The position numbers were made by a program, and so were the translations under genes. A stretch of DNA of 64,000 bases from NCBI RefSeq assembly GCF_003326475.1, contig NZ_JPWA01000002.1, positions 226,673-290,672 on the forward strand, read 5' to 3'. Source of the DNA: Thalassospira xianhensis MCCC 1A02616 (GTDB lineage Bacteria > Pseudomonadota > Alphaproteobacteria > Rhodospirillales > Thalassospiraceae). The notes beneath the pieces were generated by a model. It worked only from the letters and a program-made list of their open reading frames with translations, was not told the DNA's origin and searched no databases. Numbering within the stretch: the stretch's first letter is position 1; each line of letters opens with the position of its first letter. Positions 39,978 to 48,504 of this stretch are shown here, in pieces.

Positions 39978-41078
39978 ATGTCATGGGGAAAAACCGTTAA
40001 TCAATCATTCAAGACCGCGTGTGCGGCTGCGGCAATTGCTTTTGGCTTTGCCGGTACAGCAACCGCACAGGATGCCGACTTTGCCGGGGATCGTGTCGAA
40101 CTGATTATTCCGTTCGGTGAAGGTGGGGGGACTGATACCTGGGGACGGTTCTGGGCACCGTATTTCAGTGTCTTTCTGCCGGGAAACCCGACCGTTGTCG
40201 TCAAGAACATTCCGGGCGGTGGTTCGACTTCGGGGGCGAACCAGTTTGAAGCCCGTGCCAAACCTGATGGATTGACCGCTATCGGAACTTCCGGCTCAAC
40301 CCAGTTTCCGTATCTGTTGCGCGACAAACGCGTGCAATATGAAATGCGTGACTGGCGCGTGGTTTTGGCTTCGCCGACGGGGGGGGTTGTTTATGTGAAT
40401 TCCGATCTGGGTCTTAAGTCGGCTGCTGACATGAAAGCACTTGAAACCGTCAAGTTGCGTTATGGAAGTCAGGGCGCGACGTCCCTTGATCTGGTTCCGT
40501 TGCTAGCGTTTGAGCTGCTGGGACTTGATGTCGATGCCGTGTTTGGCATGAAAGGCCGCGGGGCCGGTCGTCTTGCCTTTGAGCGTGGCGAAGTCAATAT
40601 CGATTACCAGACTTCGTCGGCTTTTATTAACAACGTTACACCACTTGTTGATATCGGCAGCGCCGTTCCGCTGTTCTCGTGGGGGGCGATCGACGATGAC
40701 GGCAATATCGTGCGCGATCCTTCCTTCCCCGACCTGCCAAGTTTCCCCGAAGCATACGAAATGATGAAGGGTGAAAAACCTTCAGGTCCCGCCTGGGATG
40801 CTTACAAAGCCTTTTTCATTGCCGGTTTCCCGGCTCAGAAAATGGTCTTCCTGCCAAAAGATACGCCTGAGGAAATCGTGCAGGCCTATCGTGAAGCGGC
40901 ACAGGCAGCAACCGAAGATGAAAGCTTTCTTGCTGATCGACAGGCAACGCTTGGCGAATACAAACAGATCGTTGGCGAGCCTGCAGAGCGTATTTTCCGC
41001 ACGGCTGTGAACGTTCCAGAGGAAGCCCGTGAGTGGGTGCAAAAATGGCTGACCGATAAATACTCGGTTCAGTTCTAA
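39978..41078 (+). CDS. tctC: TctC-like tripartite tricarboxylate transporter binding protein
   Basis: The ATG at 39978 follows GGAGGGA and gives 366 residues with a Sec signal ending at ATAQDAD. A longer frame from 39777 has no signal. The mature protein has the TctC-family start VELIIPFGEGGGTDTWGR and VVKNIPGGGSTSGANQF. It is the high-affinity periplasmic receptor for the imported carboxylate. A strong terminator separates it from the membrane component, suggesting higher expression of the receptor. Confidence 0.88.
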   Translation: MSWGKTVNQSFKTACAAAAIAFGFAGTATAQDADFAGDRVELIIPFGEGGGTDTWGRFWAPYFSVFLPGNPTVVVKNIPGGGSTSGANQFEARAKPDGLTAIGTSGSTQFPYLLRDKRVQYEMRDWRVVLASPTGGVVYVNSDLGLKSAADMKALETVKLRYGSQGATSLDLVPLLAFELLGLDVDAVFGMKGRGAGRLAFERGEVNIDYQTSSAFINNVTPLVDIGSAVPLFSWGAIDDDGNIVRDPSFPDLPSFPEAYEMMKGEKPSGPAWDAYKAFFIAGFPAQKMVFLPKDTPEEIVQAYREAAQAATEDESFLADRQATLGEYKQIVGEPAERIFRTAVNVPEEAREWVQKWLTDKYSVQF

Positions 41079-41108
41079 CTGAAAATCTGAAGTCTCCCGT
41101 TTCCTGAT

Positions 41109-41137
41109 CGGGGTGGCCTTGTCCACCCCGCTTTTTT
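41109..41137 (+). terminator. Intra-operon terminator between tctC and tctA
   Basis: CGGGGTGG-CCTTGT-CCACCCCG forms a perfect 8-bp stem followed by CTTTTTT. It lies after tctC and 66 bp before tctA, so partial termination would keep the membrane subunit at a lower level. Confidence 0.75.
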
Positions 41138-41202
41138 CACCCTGCGACTGTCTGGTCGTTTCAAGGGAACGGGCGAACTTTGTCTTTTGACGGAGTTTCC
41201 TG

Positions 41203-43182
41203 ATGCTTGATGCAATGATGACGGCACTGTCTCATTTCGCGCAGCCAACCCATCTGATGTATCTTTTGCTGGGGGTTGGAATGGGCATGATTGTCGGCAT
41301 TCTGCCCGGTCTGGGCGGAATTGTCGGGCTGTCTCTTCTGTTACCCTTCATTTATGGCATGGACCAGATTTCGGCACTTGCCATGTTGATCGGTCTTGTT
41401 GCTGTTATCCCGACCTCGGATACCTTTACATCTGTCTTGATGGGGATACCGGGATCAAGTGCATCACAAGCAACAGTTCTTGATGGTTTTCCTTTGGCCA
41501 AAAAAGGCCATGGTGCCCGTGCGCTGGGGGCTGCATTTTCGGCATCCTTGGTCGGGGGACTGGTGGGTGCTGTTATCCTGACCGGCTTTGTCGTGATCGC
41601 GCGGCCTCTGATCCTGGCATTTGGTTCGGCCGAACTCTTTATGCTTGCTGTTCTTGGTCTGTCGATGGTCGGCGTTCTTGCCGGTAAAAGCCTGCCCAAG
41701 GGCGTGATTGCTGCAGGCCTTGGCTTACTGCTGGGTGCACTTGGTGCGGCTCCGGCCACCGGCGAACTCCGCATGAGCTTTGACTCTGTTTATCTGATGG
41801 ATGGTCTGCCACTCGTCATTGTCGGGCTAGGCATGTTTGCGTTCCCTGAAATCATCGACCTGTGCCGGCAAAATCGATCTATTTCTGATAAGGGCACCCT
41901 TGGTCTGGGATGGCGCGACGGCGTTCGGGATATGATCCGTCACAAATGGTTGTGCCTGCGTTGTGCCGGTCTTGGCAGTATTGTCGGGGCCCTGCCTGGG
42001 CTTGGCGGAAGTGTTGTCGACTGGATCGCCTATGGCCATGTCGTCCAGACCGCAAAAGACAAATCGCAATTCGGCAAGGGCGATATCCGTGGTGTTCTGG
42101 CACCGGAAAGCGCAAACAATGCCAAGGAGGGCGGCGGGCTTGTTCCCACCTTGCTGTTTGGTATTCCCGGATCGGGCAGCATGGCCGTTTTTCTTGGCGG
42201 TATGGTCCTGATTGGTCTTGAAGCCGGCCCAGCAATGGTCGGGCGCGATCTTGATATCACCTACACGATCATCTGGTCGCTTGCGATTGCCAATGTGGTT
42301 GGTGCTGGTGGTGCATTGCTGATTTCGCCTTTCGTCTCGCGCCTGACGACAATCAAATACGGTTACCTTGCGCCGTTCATGATTACGGTCATCTGCTTTG
42401 CTGCGTTTCAGGCGACGCGTTCCCTTTCCGATATGATCGCCTTGTTGGTGCTTGGTGTTCTTGGCGTGCTGATGAAACGCTTTGGCTGGCCTCGCCCGGC
42501 GTTTCTGATTGGTTTTGTGCTCGCATCCAACACGGAAACCTATCTTTATCAGGCCCTGCAATTCTACAACTGGGAATTCTTGACCCGTCCAGGTGTGGTA
42601 ATTATCGCGGCTCTGACAGTCATTTCCGTTCTTATGGGGATGCGAAAACACCCGGTAAATCCGGTTGAAGAAGAAGAAAGCAGCCATTCCCACAATCCGA
42701 AACGCTGGCCGCAAATCCTGTTTGCGGGCGTGCTTCTGGCGTTCTTTGCGTTCGGAATTTGGGATGCAACGCAGCATTCCTTCCTTGGCAGTGTCTTTAC
42801 CGGTGCGGTTTCGGTGGTGATGTTTGTCGTTTCGGCGATTTTGATCTGGCAATTGATTGTATCGCCACCGTCGCATGCGGCCAATTTTGATCATGAATTT
42901 GACCTTGAACATCAGGACGTGAAGCCGACCGCAGGTCTTTGGCACTACGTTCTTTGGGTTGCCGGAATGGTTGCAGCAACCGCCGTGTTTGGGTTCCTGA
43001 TTGCGATTACCGGGTTCTTCATGGCCTTCCTTCGGGTCAAGGCAAAGGCATCGTGGCTTCGGACGTTGCTTTTAACCGGGCTTGCGATTGGCGGGCTTTG
43101 TGTTCTTGCGTGGTCACTGGTTCTCGATTTCCCGGCCGGGATGCTTCAGGACCTGATTGAACTTCCCTGGCCGCTGGGGTGA
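41203..43182 (+). CDS. TctA-TctB fused membrane component
   Basis: The 659-residue protein is much longer than TctA (about 500). Residues 1 to about 490 are TctA: GMGMIVGILPGLGGIVGLSL, PGSSASQATVLDGFPLAKKG, VGALPGLGGSVVDWIAYGH and GIPGSGSMAVFLGGMVLIG. After an acidic/His linker (EEEESSHSHNPKRW) come about 150 residues with four TM helices and a hydrophilic loop, like TctB. No separate tctB is present. Together with TctC it imports tricarboxylates with Na+ or H+. Confidence 0.82.
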   Translation: MLDAMMTALSHFAQPTHLMYLLLGVGMGMIVGILPGLGGIVGLSLLLPFIYGMDQISALAMLIGLVAVIPTSDTFTSVLMGIPGSSASQATVLDGFPLAKKGHGARALGAAFSASLVGGLVGAVILTGFVVIARPLILAFGSAELFMLAVLGLSMVGVLAGKSLPKGVIAAGLGLLLGALGAAPATGELRMSFDSVYLMDGLPLVIVGLGMFAFPEIIDLCRQNRSISDKGTLGLGWRDGVRDMIRHKWLCLRCAGLGSIVGALPGLGGSVVDWIAYGHVVQTAKDKSQFGKGDIRGVLAPESANNAKEGGGLVPTLLFGIPGSGSMAVFLGGMVLIGLEAGPAMVGRDLDITYTIIWSLAIANVVGAGGALLISPFVSRLTTIKYGYLAPFMITVICFAAFQATRSLSDMIALLVLGVLGVLMKRFGWPRPAFLIGFVLASNTETYLYQALQFYNWEFLTRPGVVIIAALTVISVLMGMRKHPVNPVEEEESSHSHNPKRWPQILFAGVLLAFFAFGIWDATQHSFLGSVFTGAVSVVMFVVSAILIWQLIVSPPSHAANFDHEFDLEHQDVKPTAGLWHYVLWVAGMVAATAVFGFLIAITGFFMAFLRVKAKASWLRTLLLTGLAIGGLCVLAWSLVLDFPAGMLQDLIELPWPLG

Positions 43183-43187
43183 TCGAC

Positions 43188-44300
43188 ATGAAAAATACCG
43201 TGATTGTGAATGACCAACATGCCGTTCCCTGCGTGATGATGCGCGGCGGGACATCAAAAGGGCCGATCTTTCTGGCCAGTGATTTGCCCGAAGACGTTGC
43301 CGCGCGTGATCGCCTTTTGCTTGCTGCGATGGGGTCACCAGACAAACGTCAGATTGATGGAATTGGCGGTGCCGATACGTTAACCAGCAAATCATGCATT
43401 GTTGCGCCGTCCAGCCGACCGGATGCGGATGTCGAGTTCCTGTTTGCCCAGGTCGCCATCGACAGGGCAGAGGTTGACGTTAATCCAAATTGCGGGAACA
43501 TGACCGCAGCAGTTGCCCCGTTTGCGATTGAGGCCGGTTTGGTACCGGTTACAGGGGATCAAACGCTGGTCCGCATTTACAATAAAAATGTTGGCGCGTT
43601 GGTTGATGTGCTGGTTGCAACACCGGGCGGAAAGGTGACCTATAGCGGGGATGCGGCGATTGATGGCGTGCCCGGGACAGCGTCCCCGCTGATATTGCGG
43701 TTCAAGGATATCATGGGCAGCAAAACCGGTCGGCTCCTGCCAACGGGGAAACCGATCAACTATATCGACGGGCTTGAAGTGACCTGTATTGATGTAGCGG
43801 TTCCGATGGTGATGTTTCGCGCCCGCGATCTTGGAATAACGGGGAACGAAACAAAGGCACAGCTTGACGGCAATGCAGAACTGATTGCACGGATGGAAGC
43901 CGTGCGCCGCAAAGCATCGGAACTGATGGGGCTTGGCGATTGTACCGGCAAGGTTGTTCCGAAAATGGCCATTCTGTCCGAGCCGACAAAAGGTGGCGAT
44001 ATTACATCGCGCTATTTTGTGCCGCATAATTGCCATGCGACCCATGCGGTGACCGGCGCGATTTGTGTTGCCAGTTGCGCATCACTTTCAGGAAGCATCG
44101 TTGATGGTATGATCAGTCTCAAGGCCTTGCCGCAACAGTGGATTCAGATTGAACATCCAAGTGGCATGATTGCAGTTGAACTTACCATCGAAGGATCGGG
44201 GCCAAATCTTTCGGTGATTTCCGGCGGGGTGATCCGCACCGCACGCCGGTTGTTTGAAGGTCGGGTTCTTGTTCCTGAAAATATTCTGACGGAGGTTTAG
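43188..44300 (+). CDS. PrpF-family isomerase / 4-oxalomesaconate tautomerase-like
   Basis: The ATG at 43188 follows GGGGTGA; the upstream GTG overlaps tctA. The 370-residue protein has the PrpF start MMRGGTSKGPIF, GGADTLTSKSCIV, VNPNCGNMTAAVAPFAIEAG (the family Cys) and HATHAVTGAICVA. Members catalyse proton shifts or cis/trans isomerisation of aconitate-type acids. In this cluster it could convert trans-aconitate or a related acid; GalD-type tautomerase is the alternative. Confidence 0.83.
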   Translation: MKNTVIVNDQHAVPCVMMRGGTSKGPIFLASDLPEDVAARDRLLLAAMGSPDKRQIDGIGGADTLTSKSCIVAPSSRPDADVEFLFAQVAIDRAEVDVNPNCGNMTAAVAPFAIEAGLVPVTGDQTLVRIYNKNVGALVDVLVATPGGKVTYSGDAAIDGVPGTASPLILRFKDIMGSKTGRLLPTGKPINYIDGLEVTCIDVAVPMVMFRARDLGITGNETKAQLDGNAELIARMEAVRRKASELMGLGDCTGKVVPKMAILSEPTKGGDITSRYFVPHNCHATHAVTGAICVASCASLSGSIVDGMISLKALPQQWIQIEHPSGMIAVELTIEGSGPNLSVISGGVIRTARRLFEGRVLVPENILTEV

Positions 44301-44304
44301 GGTC

Positions 44305-45363
44305 GTGGATGTTCTTTTATTGCCGGGCGACGGGATCGGACCGGAAATTACGGCTGTCACCCGCAATGTGCTTGAGGCATTGGACCGTTCATTTTCGCTG
44401 GGGCTAAAATTTACCAGCGAAGATGTCGGATTTGCATCATTGGAAAAACACGGTGCCACCATTACCCCGGAATTGATCGAGCGTGCCCGCAAGGCCGATC
44501 TGACCATTCTGGGGCCGGTTGATACCGCGCATTATCCTCCGGCAGATCAGGGGGGGATCAATCCTTCTGCGGCATTGCGCATCAATCTTGATCTGTATGC
44601 CAATGTAAGGCCTTCGAAGGTGTTTGAAGGTCTTCCTGCTTTGGCCCGGAATATGGATCTGGTGATTGTGCGTGAAAATACAGAAGGTTTTTATGCCGAT
44701 CGCACCATGTATGCGGGCACCGGCGAGGTGATGCCAACCCCTGATCTTGCGCTGGCGATGCGCAAGGTGACGCGTCAGGGAAGTTACCGGGTGTCGGCAT
44801 TTGCTGCGCGCCTTGCAGCCAAACGTCGCGGGCATCTGACCATTGTGCACAAAGCCAATGTTTTAAAGCTTAGTGACGGTCTGTTTTTATCCGAAGCAGA
44901 GAAAGCAGCAGCCGAGCAGGGCGGACTTACGGTTCGCGAAGAACATGTTGATGCGATGGCATCACTTCTGGTCAGAACGCCAGATGCGTTTGACGTGATT
45001 GTAACGACCAACATGTTTGGTGACATCCTTTCGAATGAGGCGGCGGAGCTGGCCGGTGGGCTTGGGCTTTCCGGGTCACTCAATGTCGGGGATGAAAATG
45101 CGATTGCGCAGGCATCGCATGGTTCAGCCCCCGATATTGCAGGCAAGAATATCGCCAACCCCGTATCGCTTTTGCTGTCGACCGTTCTGCTTCTGGATTG
45201 GAAGGGGGCAGAAGCTGGCCGCAGCGATTTGCAGCAGGCTGCAAACAGGCTGGATAAGGCAATTGCCGAAATGCTGAAAAATCCGGACACGCGAACAGCA
45301 GACCTTGCCGGATCATTGTCTTGTCGTGATTTTGGTTCGATTTTGGCCGATAGGCTTCGCTGA
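44305..45363 (+). CDS. Isocitrate/isopropylmalate dehydrogenase-family enzyme
   Basis: The GTG start gives 352 residues. The beta-decarboxylating dehydrogenase motifs are clear: LLPGDGIGPEI, RENTEGFYAD, VHKANVLKLSDG, TTNMFGDILSNEAAELAGG and HGSAPDIAGKNIANP. It oxidises a 2-hydroxy acid to a ketoacid with loss of CO2 using NAD(P). The gene follows prpF by 4 bp, so the substrate is probably isocitrate or a homologue produced in this pathway. Confidence 0.82.
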   Translation: MDVLLLPGDGIGPEITAVTRNVLEALDRSFSLGLKFTSEDVGFASLEKHGATITPELIERARKADLTILGPVDTAHYPPADQGGINPSAALRINLDLYANVRPSKVFEGLPALARNMDLVIVRENTEGFYADRTMYAGTGEVMPTPDLALAMRKVTRQGSYRVSAFAARLAAKRRGHLTIVHKANVLKLSDGLFLSEAEKAAAEQGGLTVREEHVDAMASLLVRTPDAFDVIVTTNMFGDILSNEAAELAGGLGLSGSLNVGDENAIAQASHGSAPDIAGKNIANPVSLLLSTVLLLDWKGAEAGRSDLQQAANRLDKAIAEMLKNPDTRTADLAGSLSCRDFGSILADRLR

Positions 45364-45377
45364 AAACTTATAAAAAG

Positions 45378-45409
45378 AGCCCCTGCCGCAATGCGGACAG
45401 GGGCTTTCG
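45378..45409. terminator. Hairpin terminator after the carboxylate operon
   Basis: AGCCCCTGCCGC and GCGGACAGGGGCT form a 12-bp stem with one bulge and an AAT loop, followed by TTTCG and preceded by an A-run on the other side. It separates the convergent dehydrogenase and GH105 genes. Confidence 0.75.
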
Positions 45410-45431
45410 AAACTTCAGTTGAAGCGCAATT

Positions 45432-46529
45432 CTATTCGACAATGTGATTGAGGGCTTCGACGAGACATAGAAGCGCCATGGATTGGCCATAGCCGGTAGG
45501 GTGCAGGGGGATGTTCTTGTAGAATTCAAGGTCATGTCCCATGCGGGTGCCGTAGGAAACCTGTTGCACGACACCATTACTGTCGATGTTTTCGAGCACG
45601 GCATGCAGAGCCTTTTGACCAGCCGTTTTCCAGCTTTCGGGGCCAAGGCCCAGCCGATATCCTTTGAGCAGCGCATAACCGATTGCAGAGGTTGCCGAGA
45701 TTTCCTCGTAAGAAGTTGGATCGTCGACCAGTGTGTGCCAAGTACCGTTTTGGGTCTGATAGTCGATAAGGCTTGATAGCTGTGCCTTGACAACCCACAG
45801 CAGATAGCGGCGTGTGGCGGCATCAAGATCGGCAAGATCAATCAGATCGAGTATTCCCGCCGAAATCCATGAATTGCCACGTGCCCAGCGCGCACGGGCG
45901 AAATTGTGATTTCCATCGAAGGTCCAGCCATGAAACCACAGGCCGGTTTCGGGTTCGCAAAGATAGTGGGTGTGGACCAGAAACTGGAATTTGGCTTCGT
46001 CGATCAGGTCTTTTCGGCCGGAAGCCTGACCGTAGGATGCCAGAAACAGGGCGAGCATGAACAGGGTATCGTCCCACAGTTCGCCGTTATTGATCTTGTC
46101 TGAAACATCGTGCTGGAACCCGCCGGACGTGGTGCGCGGGGCGTCTGCGATCAGGCGGTTTGCCCAATCGTCAAGAACAGGTTCCCATCGAGGATCCCGG
46201 GTCTGCTGCCATAGAATGGACAGGGCCAGCATGGGGGCTGTCGTGTTCACATTCTGGGGCGGCAGGCCCCGGGAAAGCTGTTTTTCGTACCAATTTTCCA
46301 GAATGCTCCGCGCTTCTGCGTCTCCGGTCTGGAGCCAGAGTTGCGCAATTCCGTACAGACCGACACCCTGTGGCCATTCCCAACTATCGAAACTGACATA
46401 ATCACCTGCCGTTCCATCAAGGTTCGGCTCGTTGAATTGTCCTTCGTCTCGCAGGTTACGTAAGCCTGTCACTATCTGAGAGATTTTCTCTTTCAATTCG
46501 TGGTGAAGGCTGACGGTATCGGTTCCCAT
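45432..46529 (-). CDS. GH88/GH105-type unsaturated uronyl hydrolase
   Basis: The 365-residue protein has no signal peptide. The (alpha/alpha)6-barrel pattern with WPQGVGLYGI, a probable catalytic Asp in LWDDTLFMLALFLA, and ARWARGNSWISAGILDL matches GH105 (YteR/YesR-like). These enzymes remove the 4,5-unsaturated uronic acid from oligosaccharides made by polysaccharide lyases. It is downstream of dctP on the same strand, so import and hydrolysis are linked. Confidence 0.85.
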   Translation of the reverse strand: MGTDTVSLHHELKEKISQIVTGLRNLRDEGQFNEPNLDGTAGDYVSFDSWEWPQGVGLYGIAQLWLQTGDAEARSILENWYEKQLSRGLPPQNVNTTAPMLALSILWQQTRDPRWEPVLDDWANRLIADAPRTTSGGFQHDVSDKINNGELWDDTLFMLALFLASYGQASGRKDLIDEAKFQFLVHTHYLCEPETGLWFHGWTFDGNHNFARARWARGNSWISAGILDLIDLADLDAATRRYLLWVVKAQLSSLIDYQTQNGTWHTLVDDPTSYEEISATSAIGYALLKGYRLGLGPESWKTAGQKALHAVLENIDSNGVVQQVSYGTRMGHDLEFYKNIPLHPTGYGQSMALLCLVEALNHIVE

Positions 46530-46581
46530 TATTATGTCTCGCTGTTTTTTCTGAAGGAATTTGGTGGCGCGGAGCGGAAAA

Positions 46582-47556
46582 TTATTCGGTTTCGAGAATC
46601 TGGGTCAGAAGACCGCCGAAATCCGGATCGTTGCGGTACTCGTCAAGCAGCGGCATGACTTTTTCGCGGAAGGGGGCCTGATCCGGGGAGACAAAGGTCA
46701 CCCCCATCTTTTCTGCTTCTGCGGTTGAATCCTTGACGGCCTGGTCCCAAAGCGCACGGAAGGATTCAGTCGCGTTTAGAGCAGCTTCCTTGACGATGGT
46801 GTTCTGTTCGTCGGTGAGTTTTTTTGCAGCCGCGTTGGAGATCACCAGGAAGTCCGGAATGCGAAGATGTTCGTCCTGCGAATAGAATTTGGCGACTTCG
46901 CCGTGACGACCGATGGTCAAAGCCGTGACGTTGTTTTCCGCACCATCAATCACGCCCATTTGCAGGGCCGTATAGATTTCGGCGTAGGGCATCGGTGTCG
47001 GGGAGCCCCCCATCATTTCGACCATGCGGATCGAGCTGTTGGAGTTCAGAACCCGGATTTTCTGGCCTGCAAGATCTTCTGGCGTATTGATCGGTTTATC
47101 GGTGGTATAGAACGAACGTGCGCCGCTGTCGAAGAAGGTCAGGCCAACAAAGCCGCTGCCTTCTGTGGCGTTATAGACCTCGTCTGCGACCGGTCCGGTC
47201 ATGACGCGATAGAAATGGTCTTCGCCCTTGAAAATATAAGGCAGGGTGAATGCCTTGAACACCGGGTCAAAGTTTTCGAGGTTGCCTGCACTGACGCGGG
47301 TCATGTCAACCGCACCGTTCTGAAGCTGTTCGAGGACTTCGCGCTCGGACCCCAGAACCGCATTTAAGAACAGCTGAATGGTAACTTCGCCGTCTGTACG
47401 TTCTTTGACTTCATCAGCAAATTGTTGCAGGGCGGTGCTGGTCGGATGGTCCGCCGACAGCGAATTGGCCAGAGTCAAACGTGTTTTGGCCTCTGCCTGG
47501 CCGACCGCAAGAGTGGCAATTGCTGTTAAGGTCAAGGCAAGTTTCTGATATTTCAT
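46582..47556 (-). CDS. dctP: TRAP transporter substrate-binding protein (DctP)
   Basis: The ATG at 47556 has AAGGGAGG upstream and gives 324 residues with a signal ending at GQAEA. The mature protein follows the DctP pattern: LTLANSLSADHPTSTALQQF, FTLPYIFKGEDHFYRVM, KIRVLNSNSSIRMVEMMGGS, MPYAEIYTALQMGVIDGAENN. It binds an acidic sugar in the periplasm. It is divergent from dctQM. Confidence 0.92.
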   Translation of the reverse strand: MKYQKLALTLTAIATLAVGQAEAKTRLTLANSLSADHPTSTALQQFADEVKERTDGEVTIQLFLNAVLGSEREVLEQLQNGAVDMTRVSAGNLENFDPVFKAFTLPYIFKGEDHFYRVMTGPVADEVYNATEGSGFVGLTFFDSGARSFYTTDKPINTPEDLAGQKIRVLNSNSSIRMVEMMGGSPTPMPYAEIYTALQMGVIDGAENNVTALTIGRHGEVAKFYSQDEHLRIPDFLVISNAAAKKLTDEQNTIVKEAALNATESFRALWDQAVKDSTAEAEKMGVTFVSPDQAPFREKVMPLLDEYRNDPDFGGLLTQILETE

Positions 47557-47887
47557 TGTTTTCCTCCCTTGGATTTTTTTCCGCCCGATTGGCGGTGACG
47601 AAAATGTCACCGCATTTCATCGATGACATGTGGATAAAACTGTCATTGTGAAAATAAAATTTCCATATGTAATAAATTTTCATTTTCGGACAGCCAAGCA
47701 AGCATGAGGAAGCCGCGCGAAAGGAGCGTTGGCATTCACGTTTGGGACAGATTGTGCGCCAATATCTTTGATGTCAGAGATTTGTCCGGGTTTGGTAATC
47801 TTTTGAATGTGATGGAGCGCAGTTTGGCTGCGCAGCGCCGGTTGCATCATCCTGCTTTAACGTGTAAGCCCGGTTCTGAAATGTTTG

Positions 47888-47902
47888 TGAAAATAATTTT
47901 CA
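47888..47902. promoter_or_regulatory. Perfect palindrome TGAAAATAATTTTCA, candidate operator
   Basis: The 15-bp palindrome lies in the 443-bp gap between divergent dctP and dctQ, 98 bp before the dctQ start. GAAAAT/TTTTC-type fragments also occur near 47650-47690 on the dctP side and in the lacI-kduI gap (GAAAAATTTC, near 51730). It could be the site of the LacI regulator. The rest of the gap is AT-rich with no convincing gene. Confidence 0.4.
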
Positions 47903-47999
47903 GATTGCAGATATTGTTTTCACATCGCATGGTCTGGGGATAATCGAAATAAAAAGAATGCCTGTCTGCGCCAGGCAACTTCGACGGAGGAAACGCGAA

Positions 48000-48503
48000 G
48001 TGTTGCAATCTCTCAAGCATGGTATTGAGCGCCTGCTGCTGGTGATTATTTCAATCACGCTGTGCTGCATGGTGGTCCTGATGCTGTGGCAGGTTTTCAC
48101 CCGCTATGTGCTGGCAACGCCTGCCTTGTTCACGGAAGAAACGCTTCGATTTACGATGATCTGGATGGCGCTTCTGGGGTCGGCTTACTGTTTTGGCAGC
48201 CGTAAACATCTGTCGCTTGATCTGCTGGTTTTTCTGGGGCCGATGTGGTGGCGCAAAGGGCTGGCGATGCTGAACGGGGTTATTTCCATCGCATTTGCCA
48301 GCTTTACGATGTTGATCGGTGGCTGGGGGGCAAGCATGTCGGCAATGGCGCAGCTTTCGCCGATCATGCAGATCCCGATGGGGATGGTTTACCTTGCGGT
48401 TCCGGTGTCGGCGGGCCTGATCATTCTGTTGCAGGCCCTTAATATTATTCTGATCGGTCTGGGCCAACTGGCACCGGTTGAAGAAGTGCAGGAGACAGTT
48501 TGA
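48000..48503 (+). CDS. dctQ: TRAP transporter small membrane subunit (DctQ)
   Basis: The GTG at 48000 is chosen because CGGAGG lies about 10 bp upstream; it gives 167 residues. Four TM helices are visible, with the DctQ motif WQVFTRYVLATPALFTEE and GSAYCFGSRKHLSLDLL. It couples DctP and DctM. The dctM gene starts one base after its stop. Confidence 0.9.
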   Translation: MLQSLKHGIERLLLVIISITLCCMVVLMLWQVFTRYVLATPALFTEETLRFTMIWMALLGSAYCFGSRKHLSLDLLVFLGPMWWRKGLAMLNGVISIAFASFTMLIGGWGASMSAMAQLSPIMQIPMGMVYLAVPVSAGLIILLQALNIILIGLGQLAPVEEVQETV

Positions 48504-48504
48504 A

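Noticed and set aside
41827..42945. 372-codon minus-strand frame opposite the tctA-tctB fusion
   Set aside because: Antisense shadow of a conserved transporter gene.
47704..47943. 79-codon frame in the dctP-dctQ gap
   Set aside because: No RBS, no family, and it covers the likely operator palindrome.
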